Below, in pieces: positions 54,714 through 63,749 of a DNA stretch of 64,000 nucleotides (positions are counted from its first letter, which is position 1; each line of letters begins with the position of its first letter). Under the pieces are notes generated by a model, which did not search any database, had not been told where the DNA came from, and saw nothing but the letters and a program-made list of their open reading frames with translations. The stretch lies in assembly GCA_030744435.1 (NCBI GenBank), contig JASLQO010000004.1:121792-185791 (forward strand), in the 5' to 3' direction. The DNA is from JASLQO01 sp002327525 (GTDB taxonomy: Bacteria > Pseudomonadota > Gammaproteobacteria > Pseudomonadales > Azotimanducaceae). The translations under genes were made by a program, and so were the position numbers.

Positions 54714-54744
54714 ATGATCACGAACACAAAAAAAGCAGGAAACT

Positions 54745-55214
54745 ATGTCGAAACAGATGAGCAGTATTTTGCGTCTCAACCTGATCCTGGCGACGACGCT
54801 ATGGTTCGGCACCCCATCCGCGTTTGCGCAAAGCTCGGACATGCTGAGGCTGCCGCCACAGAACCCCTTCGCCCACATCCTTTGCAAGCACATCTCGGTG
54901 TCACTTTTCTCGACGATGGCGATGTGTTGCCCGAGTTGCAGGAGGACCAGATCGTGTTCGCAGGCGTGGGACTGGCCTGAGCTTTCAGTACGCGTTGGCA
55001 CTGGTTGACCCAGATATCCGGCTCCAGCGCCTTTTATGATTCGTCGCTCGCGGAATTCGAATCCAGCACCGTGCAGCCCGCAATCGGTTTCGCATTTGCG
55101 GCCGAGGATTCGCCATGGACCGCCAAATTCAGTTTGGTTGAGGACCTCTGGTTGGCTGCGACACCGGATTTCGCGATACAGCTGGAGATCGGGCGCACAC
55201 TCGGTTCGCGCTGA
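54745..55214 (+). pseudogene. DUF3187-type outer-membrane protein remnant
   Basis: A signal peptide (ILRLNLILATTLWFGTPSAFA) is followed after a few residues by a break. Further pieces lie in different frames: FLDDGDVLPELQEDQIVFAG, then QYALALVDPDIRLQ, then YDSSLAEFESSTVQP and AIGFAFAAEDSPW. These resemble the C-terminal half of DUF3187 proteins, which are predicted outer-membrane barrels. About half of the protein is deleted and at least two frameshifts separate the rest. It follows the LLM gene closely, and the reading is by eye. Confidence 0.6.
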
Positions 55215-55362
55215 TGCGATTTTCGGCCGGTAAGCGAGAGTGATTCTGCGGTTCTCTCACCACCACACCGGCGATGCCGCCAGCGCCAATCCTGTCAAAA
55301 ACAGACCAAACCGGCCGACCGCGATTCTCGTCATGACTTCACACACCGATTACGATCCTTCC

Positions 55363-56175
55363 CTAACTGATCAGGTCCACTGTTTCGAGCCCAAACTCTT
55401 CCAACACCTTGTCGGCGTAGTCTATGCGGCCCGTCAGCTCCCGGGGATCGCCGTGGCTCAGGCGTAAACAAGCCTCCGCCATCACCTCCACTGGCATCAC
55501 TATGTCTTTGTTGGATTCGTTGATCAGTTTATGGTGCATGACGCCCGGGGTCGCGACGAGACCCGGTGAGATCACGTTGACACCGATGTTGTCGTCGAAG
55601 ACTTCCTGCGCAAGCCCTGTCGTGAAGCGCTCCAGAGCCGCCTTGCACATCCCATACACCGCACCGCCGCGACCAGGGGCGTCTTTGGGCGGGTGCATCG
55701 CGGCTCCAGAGGATATGTTGAGAATCCAACCACCACCCCGTTCGCGCATGCCGGGCAGCACCAGCTGCGAGAGTTCAAACGGTGCCCATACCTGCACTTC
55801 CATCATGAGTCGAAAACGCTTCTCCGGAAACTGGTCTACCGGGATGAAATAGGTGATCGCCGCGTTGTTGACAAGGATGTCCACACGGCCATACGCCTCC
55901 TCCGCCGCTTTGATCAGATTGGCACGGTCTTCAGCATTCGCGAGGTCGGCACGTACAGCCATCGCCTCACCACCTGCCGCGCGGATGGTATTCACCGTTT
56001 CGTTTATGGTGCCGGGTAGGTAGTGCTCCGATGCTTCCGCCGTTCGTGCCGATACCACCACGTTCGCCGCCTCCATCGCGAACCGACGTGCAAGCGCTTC
56101 GCCGATGCCGCGGCTGGCACCCGTAATCACCGCCACCTGGTCCTTCAGCACTCCGTTCTTATTGATTGCCGTCAT
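55363..56175 (-). CDS. Short-chain dehydrogenase/reductase
   Basis: A protein of about 270 residues with a Rossmann fold. The cofactor motif is VAVITGASRGIGEALARRF, the NNA motif is ILVNNAAITYF, the catalytic Ser is in ILNISSGAAM and the Tyr/Lys pair in VYGMCKAALERF. It is a classical SDR of unknown substrate. The LPGTINETVNTIRAAGGEA segment is a family variant that inserts extra residues between beta2 and beta3. Three Met codons are possible starts; the last gives the usual short N-terminus. It is divergent from a TPR gene 56 bases away. Confidence 0.88.
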   Translation of the reverse strand: MTAINKNGVLKDQVAVITGASRGIGEALARRFAMEAANVVVSARTAEASEHYLPGTINETVNTIRAAGGEAMAVRADLANAEDRANLIKAAEEAYGRVDILVNNAAITYFIPVDQFPEKRFRLMMEVQVWAPFELSQLVLPGMRERGGGWILNISSGAAMHPPKDAPGRGGAVYGMCKAALERFTTGLAQEVFDDNIGVNVISPGLVATPGVMHHKLINESNKDIVMPVEVMAEACLRLSHGDPRELTGRIDYADKVLEEFGLETVDLIS

Positions 56176-56231
56176 GTCCCTTGCCTCCATTGTCGCCCCC
56201 ACAGTTTATCCGGCACTGCTACCATGCGCAC

Positions 56232-56759
56232 ATGGACGTCTTGCTCACGATCAAATTGTGGTCGGCGGTGGCTGCGGCGACGGCCACCGCTTTCCTCGAC
56301 CCTTCTCCCTGCTACCAGGCGGCACAGCAGTCGGTCTCTACACAGGCCTGTGACGAGTTGCTCGAACTCACGGACGCGCCCGTGCGAGTACGGTTTGCAC
56401 TACTCATTTCCCGTGCGCTCATTCTGGAACGCCGAGGCGATCTGGACAGTGCACTCGCGGATCTCGATTCGGCACTGAGGTTACGACCGGAAAGTGCACT
56501 CGCCCTTACCAACCGCGGCAACCTGTACTTGAAAAGCGCCGATGCGTTATCGGCGCTGAGGGACTACGACGCGGCGGTACAGCTGAGCTCTGGCCGCGAT
56601 CCGCGCTTGCTCTTCAACCGCTCTTTTGCCCACCGGGCACTGGGGAATCTGGAAGATGCGGCACGTGATCTCATCGCGGTCAGCGGCGGTCAGGTCCGGG
56701 AGCCGGCAGCGCCGGAGCCACCGGAAGAGGTTTCCGATGCGGACGCGTTCGAACTGTAG
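56232..56759 (+). CDS. Tetratricopeptide-repeat protein
   Basis: A 175-residue protein with a weak N-terminal signal or membrane segment (LLTIKLWSAVAAATATAFL) and three TPR-like helical pairs (for example ALILERRGDLDSALADLDSA and FNRSFAHRALGNLEDAARDL). It ends in an acidic tail (PEPPEEVSDADAFEL). It is probably exported and may serve as a protein-interaction module. The 3' end overlaps the end of alr, on the opposite strand, by 70 bases. The start is the Met before the hydrophobic segment. Confidence 0.75.
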   Translation: MDVLLTIKLWSAVAAATATAFLDPSPCYQAAQQSVSTQACDELLELTDAPVRVRFALLISRALILERRGDLDSALADLDSALRLRPESALALTNRGNLYLKSADALSALRDYDAAVQLSSGRDPRLLFNRSFAHRALGNLEDAARDLIAVSGGQVREPAAPEPPEEVSDADAFEL

Positions 56760-57808
56760 AGACGCTGAACGCGGGAACCCACACCACAAAACAACTCGTA
56801 AGCGAAGCTGCCAGCCAACCTGCCCACCTCATCGACACCCACGCCCGCACCAAAAAACTCCACCCAGTCACCTGTCTGCACCGGTACTTCGGTGACATCA
56901 AGTACGGTGAGATCCATGGTGACACGGCCAATGATGGGACAAACAACGCCAGCAACCCCGGCCTGTCCGCAATTAGACAGCGACCTCGGCAGACCGTCGG
57001 CATAACCGAGACCGACCACCGCTACCCGCCTGGGCCGTTCGGCGCGGTAAGTCCAGTCATAGCCAACTAGCTCGCCCGCATCGAGTGAGCGTACCTGCAC
57101 CACCTGCCCCTCCAGCCTAGCGACCACGCTCATGGGATTGTCCGCGTCACTGAACGGATTGCCACCGTAGAGGGCTATGCCCGGTCGCCGCACATCGTCA
57201 ATGGCGAGGTTGGCGAGGGTCGCGGCCGAATTGCAGAGGCTGATCGGTACCCCTGGGAACGACTCACAGACGGAGAAGAAACGCTGTGCCTGGCGTTGAT
57301 TGGCAGGATGATCGGTCTGGTCCGCGCAGGCAAAGTGTGTCATTAAAAGTGCCACCCGAAATTCACCAAACATGGCCGCGTCCAGATGGTCCGGCCTGAA
57401 CCCGAGCCGATGCATCCCGGTGTCCACGTGTATCGCGATAGGCAGGGCTCTGTGGCTCTTCCAGAGTGACAACTGCACTGCATGATTCACCACCGGGATC
57501 AGGCGCGCTTCGACTAGCGTGGCAATCGTTTCCGGCAGCACACCCTCGAACACATAGATGACTGCATCCGGCTGACAACGGCGCAGCCACCGGCCTTCTG
57601 CCGCACTCGCTACGAAGAACTCCCTGCAGCCCGCTCGCCAGAGCACCCTGGCGACGGGCTCGAGACCCATCCCGTAAGCATTGGCCTTGACTACAGCACC
57701 GGTACGAGGAACCCGCACTGCTGTCTCCGGCAGCGACCCGGCAGCATCGCAGAGCTTGCGATAATTGTGCTCCAGCGCCTTGAGATCGACGCGCAGTCTG
57801 GCAGTCAC
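56690..57808 (-). CDS. alr: Alanine racemase
   Basis: A 372-residue PLP enzyme making D-alanine for peptidoglycan. The PLP Lys41 is in VVKANAYGMGLEPVARVL, the second catalytic base Tyr in VVGLGYADGLPR, and the substrate-binding Met in GRVTMDLTVLDV. Length is normal, apart from a Ser/Gly/Ala-rich tail that overlaps the TPR gene. With ald and the aminotransferase nearby, alanine chemistry clusters loosely in this window, though alr has its own strand and context. Confidence 0.95.
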   Translation of the reverse strand: MTARLRVDLKALEHNYRKLCDAAGSLPETAVRVPRTGAVVKANAYGMGLEPVARVLWRAGCREFFVASAAEGRWLRRCQPDAVIYVFEGVLPETIATLVEARLIPVVNHAVQLSLWKSHRALPIAIHVDTGMHRLGFRPDHLDAAMFGEFRVALLMTHFACADQTDHPANQRQAQRFFSVCESFPGVPISLCNSAATLANLAIDDVRRPGIALYGGNPFSDADNPMSVVARLEGQVVQVRSLDAGELVGYDWTYRAERPRRVAVVGLGYADGLPRSLSNCGQAGVAGVVCPIIGRVTMDLTVLDVTEVPVQTGDWVEFFGAGVGVDEVGRLAGSFAYELFCGVGSRVQRLYSSNASASETSSGGSGAAGSRT

Positions 57809-57966
57809 GAGGTTCCTGTTGAGGATTCTAAGCGTCTATTTCAGCACAATCAGCACGCGTTGAACGCAAGCATGAACGTGCGGCTGACCTACGGCCGAGC
57901 CACATCCCACGGTCACTTCCCAAAAAACGCGTCACTTCGTTGCTGGCCTCTGGCCAGCCCCCGGTC

Positions 57967-58035
57967 TCAGGCTCGGCGCCAGAACGTGTTCAGGCTCGAC
58001 GCCAGAACGTGTTCAGGCTCGACGCCAGAACAGGT
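57967..58035. repeat. Three tandem copies of a 23-base unit over a stop codon
   Basis: The unit is TCAGGCTCGACGCCAGAACGTGT with two substitutions among copies. On the minus strand each copy spells Phe-Trp-Arg-Arg-Ala and TGA. The first of the three (as read on that strand) is the real end of the small Arg-rich gene; the other two lie just beyond it. Confidence 0.85.
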
Positions 58036-58207
58036 ACCACGGTGAGATGTCTTCCATCCGTCGTTCCTGTTGCCGTCTATCCGAAACGATTCCCGCACGC
58101 CGCGCCCGTATCTCGAACAATCCATTTCGATTTCTGCGACGGTCCGTGTCGGCTCGTCGGTCCGCGCCTGAGCGGCGACCGTTTTCTTCGTTCAACATTT
58201 GATCCAT
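58013..58207 (-). CDS. Small Arg-rich protein with Asp-Arg-Arg motifs
   Basis: A protein of about 64 residues, starting MDQMLNEENGRRSGADRRA. It contains the repeated element Asp-Arg-Arg (ADRRADTDRRR, then VSDRRQQERR) and ends in WYLFWRRA. Small proteins with DRR repeats are common in gammaproteobacteria, often with a C-terminal Trp-rich or hydrophobic end, and have no known function. The frame opens earlier, but the extension looks non-coding. A tandem repeat begins exactly at its stop. Length and start are uncertain. Confidence 0.5.
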   Translation of the reverse strand: MDQMLNEENGRRSGADRRADTDRRRNRNGLFEIRARRAGIVSDRRQQERRMEDISPWYLFWRRA

Positions 58208-59119
58208 TTGCTGATCGCGGGCGGACGGTCTGGCCGCCGCAAGCGCCGGCCGATTCGATCGCGAACCAGGCCAAGCCACAGCAGCTCAACCACTTCGAGT
58301 TCGTCCCGTGACGCTTCCCCGCGCGCCTCCGCCTCGGTCAGAACTCATCTACCCTTTTGTCCGAAAAGGTTGTCACCCTGAAAAGGTGGCCACAGGATAG
58401 CCAGCCAACTACCAAAAAAACACGCAAATTACTGGTAGTTGCGTGAACTATCAGACCGTACAAGACAGATTGCCTGACCAACCCAATCGTCGCGGTGTGC
58501 ACGTCCCCGAAGTGGGTGCAGAGGATGGCGCGCCGATTGAATCGTAAGGGGCTCGAGTTCGGCAAGTTGGGCCACGGGTTCGATCCCAGCCTCAGATAAT
58601 CGTGTCGCCAGCTGTTGGCCGATGCCCGGGATTTACAAGAGATCGGTTACGAACATGCTTTCCCCCACAACACCAAGGCGCTGACGCATTGTTACGTTTT
58701 CGCCACGCAGCGCCTTCAGTTCGTCGTGCGACCGCGCCAGATCATTCCCCCGCTGACCCCAACGGTCGCTCGGCCAGATCGACTGAATCCATCAGGCGCG
58801 CGTTGACTTCGCTCTCCGAACGCAGACCCACTTCGAGTTTCGGACCTTCTCGTTGCGCTCGTTCAGTGCCTCCAGCGTTTTTTTCATACGCGTGCGCCAG
58901 GCACCGCCTCGCGCTTCAGCCGATCCGCATCAGAACCCTCATCTGGGTTGTATAGCGTGTCTAAGGACTGTGCGGGCATTAGCGCTCCGTGTCTCAACCA
59001 CAGGAACCAAGCCTATTCTCATCGGGCAACATGTGATGTGGGTGCCATGTCGGACACTGCTTGAAACCTGCCGGTACGCCCCCATAGTTGTAGATCCATT
59101 GTCCGGGAGAAACATCTAG
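58208..59119. other. Eroded, gene-poor stretch
   Basis: No gene is supported over about 900 bases. On the minus strand, fragments such as KTLEALNERNEKVRN and EAGIEPVAQLAELEPLTIQ lie in unrelated frames, which suggests decayed coding sequence of unknown family. GAAAAGGTTG and GAAAAGGTGG at about 58358-58390 form a short direct repeat. Two overlapping hairpins follow. The htpX ribosome-binding site (GGAG) closes the stretch. Confidence 0.35.
58406..58445. repeat. Two mutually exclusive hairpins
   Basis: CAACTACCA (58406-58414) pairs with TGGTAGTTG (58433-58441). CACGCAA (58421-58427) pairs with TTGCGTG (58439-58445). The second arms overlap, so only one hairpin can form at a time. No gene follows directly on either strand. 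Confidence 0.6.
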
Positions 59120-60004
59120 ATGCGTGTTCTGCTGTTTCTGGCAACAAACATCGCGGTGCTGCTGCTCGTCAGCATCACTTTCCGTCTGCTCGGTTTCGAG
59201 AGTTACTTCATGCAAAGTGGCTACGATCTGGACATGCAGGCACTGCTGGTGTGGTGCGCACTGTTCGGCTTCGGCGGTTCGCTGATCTCACTTGCGTTGT
59301 CGAAGAAGATGGCGAAATGGTCCACCCGTGCACAGGTGATAGACAATCCCACGACTCAGGGTGAACGCTAGCTGGTCAGCACGGTGGAGCGTATGGCGGC
59401 GGACGCCGGTATCGGCATGCCCGAAGTGGCGGTGTTCGATGCACAGATGCCGAACGCATTCGCCACCGGCGCCTCACGCAATAATGCACTAGTGGCCGTC
59501 AGCACCGGATTGTTACAGCAAATGAGTGCCGAGGAGGTGGAGGCCGTTGTCGGGCACGAGATAGGCCACGTCGCCAACGGCGACATGATCACACTTGCTC
59601 TCATTCAGGGCGTGGTGAATACCTTCGTGCTGTTCCTGGCCAGGGTCATCGGATTCTTCGTCGACAAAGTGATTTTCCGAAACGAGCAGGGCATCGGCAT
59701 CGGCTATTGGGTGGCCACCATCGCGGCTGAGATCGTACTCGGCATCCTCGCCAGTGCAATCGTCATGTGGTTTTCGCGGCGCCGGGAATTTCGTGCCGAC
59801 GCCGCCGGTGCAGTACTTGCCGGCCGCCAGAAGATGATCGCCGCGCTGGAGCGTCTGAAACGTGCCCAGCAATTACCGAACACGATGCCGGATACGCTGG
59901 TCGCGTTCGGTATATCTCCGGGTATGCGCTCGGGGCTGCGCGCCATGTTCAGTTCCCACCCACCCCTGGACGATAGAATAGCCGCGCTGCGCACTGCCGC
60001 CTGA
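59120..60004 (+). pseudogene. htpX: Protease HtpX with an internal amber codon
   Basis: One continuous frame encodes a full 294-residue HtpX, broken only by TAG at 59369-59371. The first 83 residues give the two N-terminal membrane helices (VLLFLATNIAVLLLVSI, ALLVWCALFGFGGSLISLAL). After the stop come the zinc motif VVGHEIGHVANGD, VNTFVLFLARVIGFFV and the third ligand region RREFRADAAGAVLAG. In E. coli HtpX the stop position is Trp in ERWLVNTV, so a single TGG-to-TAG change is enough. HtpX degrades misfolded inner-membrane proteins. It may be a real null allele, suppressed, or restarted downstream. Confidence 0.85.
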
Positions 60005-60096
60005 TCCGCTCATCCCGCGTCGATACGCGGGAGGGCGTGATACCATCTTACGGCGCGCGTCGCGGAGGTTCCGGGGAGAGGAGAGCTGGGGATGAG

Positions 60097-61191
60097 ATGG
60101 CGCTAAAACGACCTCACTGGGCGAGCGGGCAACTAATAACGCTACGGCACACTTCTAAAGTGCTGGCTGACAATCCGCTAGGTGATCCGTTCGAGCGTCA
60201 GCTCACGGTATGGCTGCCCGCCGAATATCACACACGCAAACGTAAGCGCTTTCCCGTGCTGTTCGACCTGGTGGGATACTCGGGTTCGGGGCCATCGCAC
60301 ACTAACTGGAACAGCTTCGCAGAGAACGTGCCCGAGCGGCTCGACCGCCTCATGGGTGAAGGCCGTATGGGCGCCTGTATCGTTGTGTTTCCAGACTGCT
60401 TCACCGCGCTGGGAGGCAATCAGTACATCAACTCCAGCGCTATCGGGCGCTACGCCGACTACCTGACCCGCGAACTGGTACCCAAGGTGGACAACGAATT
60501 CCGCACACTCGCCTCACGCGATCACCGGGGCTGTTTTGGGAAGTCATCAGGCGGCTACGGCGCTTTCGTACACGGTATGCGTCATGCCGACGTGTGGGGC
60601 GCGATTGCCAACCACTCGGGTGATGCATACTTTGACTTCGTCTACCGCAGCGACTGGCCCAATACGCTGAACGAGTTGGCCAAACACCGCCGTTCACCTC
60701 GGCAAGCAGGACGTCAAAACGCCGCGGTGAAGAACTCGAAGCTCAAGCCCGGTATCGACGACGGGCGCGTACGGCGCTTTCTCGAACACATATGGAAGAC
60801 AGAGAAGCTCAAGTCGTCGGAGTTGATGGCGCTGATGAACCTCGCCATGGCCGCCAGCTACGATCCCGACCCAAAGGCACCGAACGGTTTCCGCCTGCCA
60901 TTTGATCTAGAGAGCGGAGAGCTCATCGAGCGCCGCTGGGCTCGTTGGCTGCTTCACGATCCCATACACATGGTCAGCCAGCACACAAAAGCACTCTCCA
61001 GCCTCAAGGGCATCTACATCGATTGTGGGTGGCGCGACCAGTTTCACATCCACTATGGAACACGCCAGTTGTCAAAGCAGCTGAGCCACCACCACATCAA
61101 TCACCACTACGAAGAATTTGACGACACACACTCCGGCATCGACTATCGGATGGACGTCAGTTTGCCGTTTTTGTATAGACGGCTCAGATAA
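60097..61191 (+). CDS. Esterase-D-like alpha/beta-hydrolase
   Basis: A 364-residue serine hydrolase of the putative-esterase (EstA/EsteraseD) fold. The nucleophile Ser is in CFGKSSGGYGAFVHGM, an oxyanion-like segment is VFPDCFTALGGNQYIN, the acid is probably Asp in IDCGWRDQF, and the His is in EEFDDTHSGIDYRM. No signal peptide is seen. Substrates may be short esters or thioesters. The start with a GGGGATGAG element upstream is preferred over an earlier GTG, which would add a low-complexity extension. The C-terminus is complete. Confidence 0.85.
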   Translation: MALKRPHWASGQLITLRHTSKVLADNPLGDPFERQLTVWLPAEYHTRKRKRFPVLFDLVGYSGSGPSHTNWNSFAENVPERLDRLMGEGRMGACIVVFPDCFTALGGNQYINSSAIGRYADYLTRELVPKVDNEFRTLASRDHRGCFGKSSGGYGAFVHGMRHADVWGAIANHSGDAYFDFVYRSDWPNTLNELAKHRRSPRQAGRQNAAVKNSKLKPGIDDGRVRRFLEHIWKTEKLKSSELMALMNLAMAASYDPDPKAPNGFRLPFDLESGELIERRWARWLLHDPIHMVSQHTKALSSLKGIYIDCGWRDQFHIHYGTRQLSKQLSHHHINHHYEEFDDTHSGIDYRMDVSLPFLYRRLR

Positions 61192-61209
61192 ACCGAACCA
61201 GGAGAGAAC

Positions 61210-61299
61210 ATGCCGCGCGCCGGACATTTCGCACAACAGGACGCGGCGGAACTGGTTTCGTCGACGATGCGCAGCTGGCTGCTACAGCGGCGCGGCTAG
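61210..61299 (+). pseudogene. Alpha/beta-hydrolase C-terminal remnant behind a ribosome-binding site
   Basis: A 29-residue frame starts at an ATG preceded by AGGAGAG at good spacing and reads Met-Pro-Arg-Ala-Gly-His-Phe, then AAELVSSTMRSWLL and a TAG. It resembles the last helix of an epoxide-hydrolase or haloalkane-dehalogenase-type enzyme, where Gly-His-Phe carries the catalytic His. Almost all of the enzyme is gone. The resemblance is weak, and it could be an independent small frame. Confidence 0.35.
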
Positions 61300-62180
61300 C
61301 CGATACACCGCCTAAGCGCTTCGTCCAGCGGCATGAGTTTGAGCCCGAGTTCCGCAACCACGGCGCTTACGTCCACATCGTCATCGTGGTCGAGCACGCC
61401 GAGCATGGCTCGGGTGAGCGGCGGGTCTGGCAGTCGCTCGAGCACCGCCGCCACGGCCATGCCGATCCCAAGGGGCAGAGATCTGACCCGGGTCTGATTG
61501 CCGAGAACCGCCGCCCCACGTCGAGTCAGTTCTGCCCGCGAGAGCACTTCGGGCCCTGCGAGTTCAACGATACGGTTGGAGAACGCTGCATCTTTGAGCA
61601 TGCGCAACACGGCGGTTACGACATCACCCGCGTAAAGCGGCTGCTCGAGACTCTCTGCGCGTAATAGCCAGTTGACCGGCTTCGAGGCCCGCGCGTGCAG
61701 GGACGCTGCCGCGTAGTCGCCTTCACCAAGCACCATAGGAACCCGCGCCACGGTGGCGTCGACGGCACCTTCTAGTAGCATTGCATCCGTTGCACCCTTG
61801 GATCTCAGGCAGGCATTGTTCGAATTCGGATCCGAGCCGATGATGCTCAGATTGAGTATGCGTCCCACGCCGGCCCTGGCAGCAGACTCGATGAGCATCT
61901 CCGTCGTGCGCTGGTGTGCACGCTCGTAGCGGCTGGTTGAGCTCTCTTTCAGGATGCCAACCAGGTGCACAACGCTCGTCGCACCTTCGAGTGCCGAGGT
62001 CAGCGCACCCGCATCCAGGTAGTCCACCACACGCACGTCGAGGTCGGCGTTGTCTTGCTTGAGCGGCGGCACGGCACTCTCACGCCGCACCAGCGCGCGG
62101 CCACCTCCACGCACCCGCGCATCCTTCAACAACCTTCGTCCCAGATTGCCATTCGCGCCCGTGACTACCAGCACTGTCAT
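61296..62180 (-). CDS. NmrA/NDUFA9-type NAD(P)-binding protein
   Basis: A 294-residue extended SDR of the atypical kind. The nucleotide-binding motif is VVTGANGNLGRRLLKDARVRG, the Asp in VVDYLD follows, and VVHLVGIL and ILNLSIIGSD (Ser) are typical. The usual Tyr-x3-Lys is replaced by Arg-Ser-Lys-Gly (CLRSKGATDAML), as in the NmrA and complex I NDUFA9 groups. These act as NAD(P)H sensors or as assembly or structural subunits, not as enzymes. The role here is unknown. The stop shares bases with the stop of the hydrolase remnant. Confidence 0.8.
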   Translation of the reverse strand: MTVLVVTGANGNLGRRLLKDARVRGGGRALVRRESAVPPLKQDNADLDVRVVDYLDAGALTSALEGATSVVHLVGILKESSTSRYERAHQRTTEMLIESAARAGVGRILNLSIIGSDPNSNNACLRSKGATDAMLLEGAVDATVARVPMVLGEGDYAAASLHARASKPVNWLLRAESLEQPLYAGDVVTAVLRMLKDAAFSNRIVELAGPEVLSRAELTRRGAAVLGNQTRVRSLPLGIGMAVAAVLERLPDPPLTRAMLGVLDHDDDVDVSAVVAELGLKLMPLDEALRRCIG

Positions 62181-62256
62181 GATCTCCTCTATTCAGGCCC
62201 GCCGCCCCATCCAGCGGATCAAGCTTATCCCCGGAGCACGCGGTACGATAAGGCCG

Positions 62257-62799
62257 ATGAAAAGGGATCGCGACTCAATTCTGACCTGGGCGAACCTGCT
62301 GACAGCGATCAGGCTCGTCATCATTCCCATTTGTGGACTTGCGATTTTCGAAGCTGCCTGGGGGCAGGCACTGGTGCTGTTCACGCTGGCGGTGATCACA
62401 GACCTGCTCGATGGGGCGGCCGCGCGGCATTTCAAGCAGGCCTCACCACTGGGCGGCGTGTTCGACCATGCCACGGACGCCCTGCTGGTGACATGTACGC
62501 TCGGCGCCTGCGCCCTCACACAATTGGTGCCCTGGCCCCTGGTGGCTCTCATCCCCGCAGCGTTCCTGCAATACACCTTCGATTCGCGCGTACTGACAGG
62601 CCAGAACTTGCGCACGAGCTACCTCGGCCGGATCAACGGTATCGCCTACTACGTGCTGGCAGGTGCTGTGATCGTGCGCGAAGCTCTCGACTTTACCTGG
62701 TTGCCTCTGTTGCTCGTTTCTGCTTTTGGCTGGCTACTGGTGGTCAGCACGGCGATGTCGATGTTAGATCGCTGGCTGGCCTGGCGCCGCCTACGCTGA
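62257..62799 (+). CDS. CDP-alcohol phosphatidyltransferase
   Basis: A 180-residue integral membrane enzyme with about six helices. The class I signature is complete: Asp-(2)-Asp-Gly-(2)-Ala-Arg-(8)-Gly-(3)-Asp-(3)-Asp, as DLLDGAAARHFKQASPLGG then VFDHATDA. It transfers a phosphatidyl group from CDP-diacylglycerol to an alcohol, as phosphatidylglycerophosphate synthase does. The N-terminal ANLLTAIRLVIIPI is like PgsA. The acceptor is not certain, so no symbol is given. It is divergent from the NmrA-type gene, 76 bases away. Confidence 0.88.
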   Translation: MKRDRDSILTWANLLTAIRLVIIPICGLAIFEAAWGQALVLFTLAVITDLLDGAAARHFKQASPLGGVFDHATDALLVTCTLGACALTQLVPWPLVALIPAAFLQYTFDSRVLTGQNLRTSYLGRINGIAYYVLAGAVIVREALDFTWLPLLLVSAFGWLLVVSTAMSMLDRWLAWRRLR

Positions 62800-62884
62800 A
62801 CTGGAGACGGACCTGTGGTACCCGTCAGCCAACAGCTCTTCGAATACCTTCGCAACGGATAGGCGCAGCCTGACCCGGATTTCT

Positions 62885-63700
62885 TTAAGCCGCGCTTCGT
62901 GCCACACCCCAGTTAATGGCGTTGCTCAGTAGCTGAGCGAATTCTGCCGTCTCCCAGGGCCCCCTGAACGTAGCGGGCGTGTGCCCGCCGGCTGCGATGC
63001 TGTCATCGACAAACGGCTGGCTATTGGTAATGGGCGAATGGCAATGTCCCAGCGCAACGTAAGCGACCTTGCCATTGCCAACCGACTTTTCATACCCGAG
63101 CACCCTTGTCCTGCCATCCGCCTGGATGGAGGTGTCTCGCTCGTAGTGGAAGCCAAATCCCGGAGGGGAGGGATCTTGTGGCATATCGGTGGTAAGGAGT
63201 ATCTCGGCTGAACCCAGCACTTCGATGAGGTAGAGCTCATCGTCCACGTCGAACTGATCTGGAAGATCATGAGTGAGCGGATGATTCTGGTTGGTCACCG
63301 CCACACCAAATCGCCGCAACGGTGGATGGTTGAGGAAAAAGCTGCCGAGCGTGTGATGATGGGCCAGCTTCACCATGGTTCTACCACGCCGATCTAACAT
63401 ACGTGCCGCTTTGCCTCCGCTGGTACCGTGCAGTCCGAACCATCGCCCGCCGTCTTCAAGCCATGTGTCGATGACCGAGACGGAAGCCTCATCCGGATAA
63501 GGCCCCGCCACGTAAGTCAGCAACAGACTCGTACCCTGAAGCCCGCTTTCGATGTTGTTGAAGTCACTTGCGACGGTGGTGACGATGTCGTCATGCTCCC
63601 GCAGAAGTTCCAGCAACCGCAGGCGCGCATAGTCCATGTCATGACCCGCGGCCGAACCCGGCGGATACCCGCCCACGATCAGATGTACACGCTCAGGCAT
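62885..63700 (-). CDS. ThuA-like domain protein
   Basis: A 271-residue protein of the ThuA class (glutamine-amidotransferase-like fold). Markers are VHLIVGGYPPGSAAGHDMDY, SLLLTYVAGPYPDE, WFGLHGTSGGKAARML, the His-rich LAHHHTLGSF and the C-terminal VAYVALGHCHSP. ThuA proteins are linked to trehalose/sugar-derivative metabolism, but the substrate here is unknown. No sugar transporter or dehydrogenase is adjacent. No signal peptide is seen. Confidence 0.8.
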   Translation of the reverse strand: MPERVHLIVGGYPPGSAAGHDMDYARLRLLELLREHDDIVTTVASDFNNIESGLQGTSLLLTYVAGPYPDEASVSVIDTWLEDGGRWFGLHGTSGGKAARMLDRRGRTMVKLAHHHTLGSFFLNHPPLRRFGVAVTNQNHPLTHDLPDQFDVDDELYLIEVLGSAEILLTTDMPQDPSPPGFGFHYERDTSIQADGRTRVLGYEKSVGNGKVAYVALGHCHSPITNSQPFVDDSIAAGGHTPATFRGPWETAEFAQLLSNAINWGVARSAA

Positions 63701-63749
63701 ACAAGCCTCTCACATGTGGACACACACCAGCGCAACCTAACTCGGGGAC

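Noticed and set aside
58570..58600. GGGTTCGATCCC, resembling a tRNA T-arm
   Set aside because: Only three pairs flank the loop, and no acceptor stem, D-arm or anticodon arm can be placed around it.
59369..59371. Use of TAG as a sense codon in this organism
   Set aside because: TAG ends several intact genes here, for example thrC and the ABC-F gene, so it is a normal stop.
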